DNA of 9,515 bases from an uncultured Muribaculaceae bacterium. GTDB taxonomy: Bacteria; Bacteroidota; Bacteroidia; Bacteroidales; Muribaculaceae. Position 1 is the first letter of the stretch. Every line of letters begins with the position of its first letter. Where the stretch lies: assembly GCA_904502025.1 (NCBI GenBank), contig CAJGDJ010000057.1, positions 1-9,515 on the forward strand, in the 5' to 3' direction. The position numbers were made by a program, and so were the translations under genes. The notes under the pieces were generated by a model. The model made no database searches, was not told the DNA's origin, and saw only the letters and a program-made list of their open reading frames with translations. Below are positions 8,403 to 9,515 of this stretch, in pieces.

Positions 8403-8963
8403 TTAATCGTTGTCTTCAAAAAATTGCTCAATTTTTTTCACGGCAAGATGGTATGATGCTTTCAGCGCACCCACTGATGTGCCAAGTATTTCCGACATCT
8501 GTTCATATTTCATCTCGTCATAGTATTTCATGTTAAACACTAAACGTTGCTTTTCGGGAAGCGACGCGATTGCTTTACGTAGTTTTAATGCGAGTTCATC
8601 TCCGTCGATATTCTCATCGGCTTCAATCGTATTGATGAGAAATGACTCCTCATCGTCGAGAGATATATTGAGACGTTTGCGTTCTTTCTCAAGAAATGTG
8701 ATACTTTCATTAATGGCAATTTTGTGTAGCCATGTCGATAGTTTTGCTTCGCCTCTGAAATTTTCGATTGCTCCCCACGCTTTCATAAATGTGTTTTGCA
8801 ACAAATCATTGGCATCGTCATGATTATTTACCATGCGACGAATTTGCCAATATAGAGGTTCGCTATAGATACGTATCACATCTCCAAAAGCCTCACGACA
8901 AGTCGATGGCTCTCGCAAGCGAGCCACCAATTGTTCATCATCTTTTGGCTTGTTATTGTCCAT
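8403..8963 (-). CDS. ECF-type RNA polymerase sigma-70 factor
   Basis: The protein has 186 aa from ATG 8963; an in-frame TTG two codons upstream is a poorer start. Region 2 spans about 23-98 and shows the RNA polymerase-binding helix DANDLLQNTFMKAW (50-63) and the -10 recognition/melting stretch STWLHKIAINESI (76-88), ending in the basic KERKR (93-97). An acidic linker (about 102-124) joins region 4 (about 126-181), where SLPEKQRLVFNMKYYDEM (134-151) leads into the helix-turn-helix MSEILGTSVGALKASYHLAV (156-175). There is no extra C-terminal domain. The length is normal for ECF factors. The gene heads a unit with a probable anti-sigma protein and a Spy-like protein, the layout of an envelope stress regulator. 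The sequence upstream contains repeats and a run of seven C, and I could not recognise a promoter there. ECF subgroup is not assigned. Confidence 0.96.
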   Translation of the reverse strand: MDNNKPKDDEQLVARLREPSTCREAFGDVIRIYSEPLYWQIRRMVNNHDDANDLLQNTFMKAWGAIENFRGEAKLSTWLHKIAINESITFLEKERKRLNISLDDEESFLINTIEADENIDGDELALKLRKAIASLPEKQRLVFNMKYYDEMKYEQMSEILGTSVGALKASYHLAVKKIEQFFEDND

Positions 8964-9027
8964 TGTCAAAAGTTAAATACTAAATTGAGCCGTAAAATTA
9001 AGTAAAGTTTTTCAGATTTACGCAATT

Positions 9028-9034
9028 CCCCCCC
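9028..9034. repeat. Homopolymer tract of seven C (G on the minus strand)
   Basis: A run of seven cytosines flanked on both sides by AATT lies about 65 bp upstream of the sigma start codon. Such tracts can be length-variable, but seven is short, and it may simply be the edge of the repeat mosaic to its right. Confidence 0.5.
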
Positions 9035-9057
9035 AATTTTAGACAAAAAGCAACATT

Positions 9058-9090
9058 CCTCCCTTGAAAATTTGAAAAAAAATTAGGGGA
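9058..9090. repeat. Intergenic repeat unit, copy 1 (degenerate)
   Basis: CCTCCCTTGAAAATTTGAAA, then an A-rich run and TTAGGGGA, matches copy 2 at 9121-9155 over its AT core and its GGGG edge. In this copy the arms no longer pair fully. It is followed by GCTCAC-GA-GTGAGC (9101-9114), a perfect 6-bp hairpin, as copy 2 is followed by its own. Confidence 0.6.
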
Positions 9091-9100
9091 ACCTCGAAGA

Positions 9101-9114
9101 GCTCACGAGTGAGC
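9101..9114. repeat. Perfect hairpin GCTCAC-GA-GTGAGC
   Basis: Six paired bases with a two-base loop, placed just after repeat copy 1, corresponding to the hairpin after copy 2. Its stem sequence differs from that partner. Confidence 0.55.
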
Positions 9115-9120
9115 CAAACT

Positions 9121-9155
9121 CCTCCTCTGAAAATTTGAAAAATTTTTAGGGGAGG
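9121..9155. repeat. Intergenic repeat unit, copy 2, with 16-bp stem
   Basis: CCTCCTCTGAAAATTT (9121-9136) pairs with AAATTTTTAGGGGAGG (9140-9155) around a GAA loop. Fourteen of sixteen positions are Watson-Crick pairs and both others read as G-T, which would be G-U wobbles in RNA. It is a better-preserved relative of the unit at 9058-9090. Confidence 0.65.
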
Positions 9156-9156
9156 T

Positions 9157-9169
9157 GTCACGAAGTGAC
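9157..9169. repeat. Hairpin GTCAC-GAA-GTGAC followed by GGAGGGGT
   Basis: Five pairs with a GAA loop, directly followed by GGAGGGGT (9170-9177). Together with the 16-bp stem before it this makes a tandem two-hairpin element about 57 bp long, of the kind dispersed in Bacteroidales intergenic regions. Confidence 0.55.
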
Positions 9170-9217
9170 GGAGGGGTAAAGTCTGCTTGCTGGTACACGA
9201 TTGCGAGACTCATCGTA

Positions 9218-9230
9218 GCTACGGCGTAGC
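9218..9230. repeat. Hairpin GCTACG-G-CGTAGC followed by CGGGAGGGGG
   Basis: Six pairs around one base, followed at once by CGGGAGGGGG (9231-9240). The hairpin-plus-G-rich-edge layout is the same as at 9157-9177, which suggests a third partial copy of the element's right half with a different stem. Confidence 0.5.
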
Positions 9231-9314
9231 CGGGAGGGGGTTAATGCTCAACTTTGTGCCAACATATAATTACCGAAGCTATTATACCTGTTGGAATTAT
9301 GGTGAGGTGGTAGG

Positions 9315-9332
9315 GACACAGCGTGCCGTGTC
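9315..9332. repeat. Hairpin GACAC...GTGTC after TAGG
   Basis: GACACAGC (9315-9322) pairs with the complement ending in GTGTC (9328-9332), with one A-C mismatch and a short loop. The preceding TAGG gives a TAGGGACAC-type motif, again resembling dispersed Bacteroidales intergenic palindromes. Confidence 0.45.
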
Positions 9333-9354
9333 AAAGATTAGCCCCGGCAGTCTC

Positions 9355-9388
9355 AGTTCTCCTAAGAACTCCTCTCTTAATAAGAGAG
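9355..9388. repeat. Two adjacent hairpins (9355-9370 and 9372-9388)
   Basis: AGTTCT-CCTA-AGAACT has a perfect 6-bp stem. CTCTCTT-AAT-AAGAGAG has a perfect 7-bp stem one base later. Neither is followed by a T-run on either strand, so they are not simple terminators. They may belong to a structured RNA or to repeat elements. Confidence 0.5.
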
Positions 9389-9515
9389 ATGCAAAAATCG
9401 CTAATTTATTGATATTCTTTTATCTATCTCTCCGTGAAATGTGTTCACTTGCCGTGAAACATACATTTTATGCAATAAAAAACCTTAAATTATTTTTATA
9501 ATTCGTTGATTTTTA

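Larger units (their letters stand above)
8964..9515. other. Gene-free intergenic region rich in short palindromic repeats
   Basis: These 552 bp precede the sigma gene. A 104-codon plus-strand frame (9187-9501) crosses several of the palindromes and has low-complexity, unfamiliar content, so I do not call it a gene. From about 9021 to 9390 the DNA is a mosaic of small inverted repeats, described separately. The outer part (9391-9515) is AT-rich with no structure that I can see. Confidence 0.75.

Noticed and set aside
8964..9000. Bacteroidetes promoter before the sigma gene
   Set aside because: The closest match (TAACTTTTG) has one base too many between TA and TTTG and would leave almost no leader before the ATG.
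9333..9400. Possible tRNA or small RNA gene around the paired hairpins
   Set aside because: There is no cloverleaf, no TTC-type T-loop and no acceptor pairing; only isolated stem-loops are present.
9187..9501. 104-codon plus-strand frame
   Set aside because: It runs through five short palindromes, has no recognisable domain or leader, and its composition looks like translated intergenic DNA.

Overview
The window looks like a low-GC Bacteroidales chromosome (a gut Bacteroidaceae/Muribaculaceae-type organism). Support: every gene family present is typical of that order; one promoter fits the Bacteroidetes consensus (TTTG, 19-bp gap, TAnnTTTG); and Shine-Dalgarno sequences are absent before all five starts. 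All five recognisable genes lie on the minus strand, so in transcription order the window reads from right to left. The genus is inferred, not proven.

Right edge (about 8964-9515): no convincing gene. About 370 bp here is a mosaic of short palindromes and two diverged copies of a roughly 33-bp AT-core/GGGGAGG repeat, lying directly upstream of the first gene. Next comes a compact three-gene module. It encodes an ECF sigma-70 factor (8403-8963), a small single-pass membrane protein that is probably its anti-sigma/sensor partner (7936-8352), and a secreted Spy/CpxP-like protein with LTxxQ-type motifs (7468-7929). A strong intrinsic terminator follows (7372-7418), ending only 18 nt before the start of a very large secreted alpha-2-macroglobulin-like protein (1708-7353, 1881 aa). 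That protein has the family architecture but lacks the CxEQ thioester motif. It is followed by its own hairpin terminator, a 352-bp AT-rich spacer carrying a good Bacteroidetes promoter, and a GHL10 (DUF187) glycosidase that runs off the left edge in its C-terminal FnIII-like domain.

Taken together the window looks like an envelope-maintenance locus: a sigma/anti-sigma switch, a Spy-like periplasmic protein probably made with it, an envelope macroglobulin that may be reached only by readthrough of a terminator, and a separately promoted secreted glycosidase of the family that includes E. coli DigH. The functional link between the genes is inference from gene order and family knowledge.
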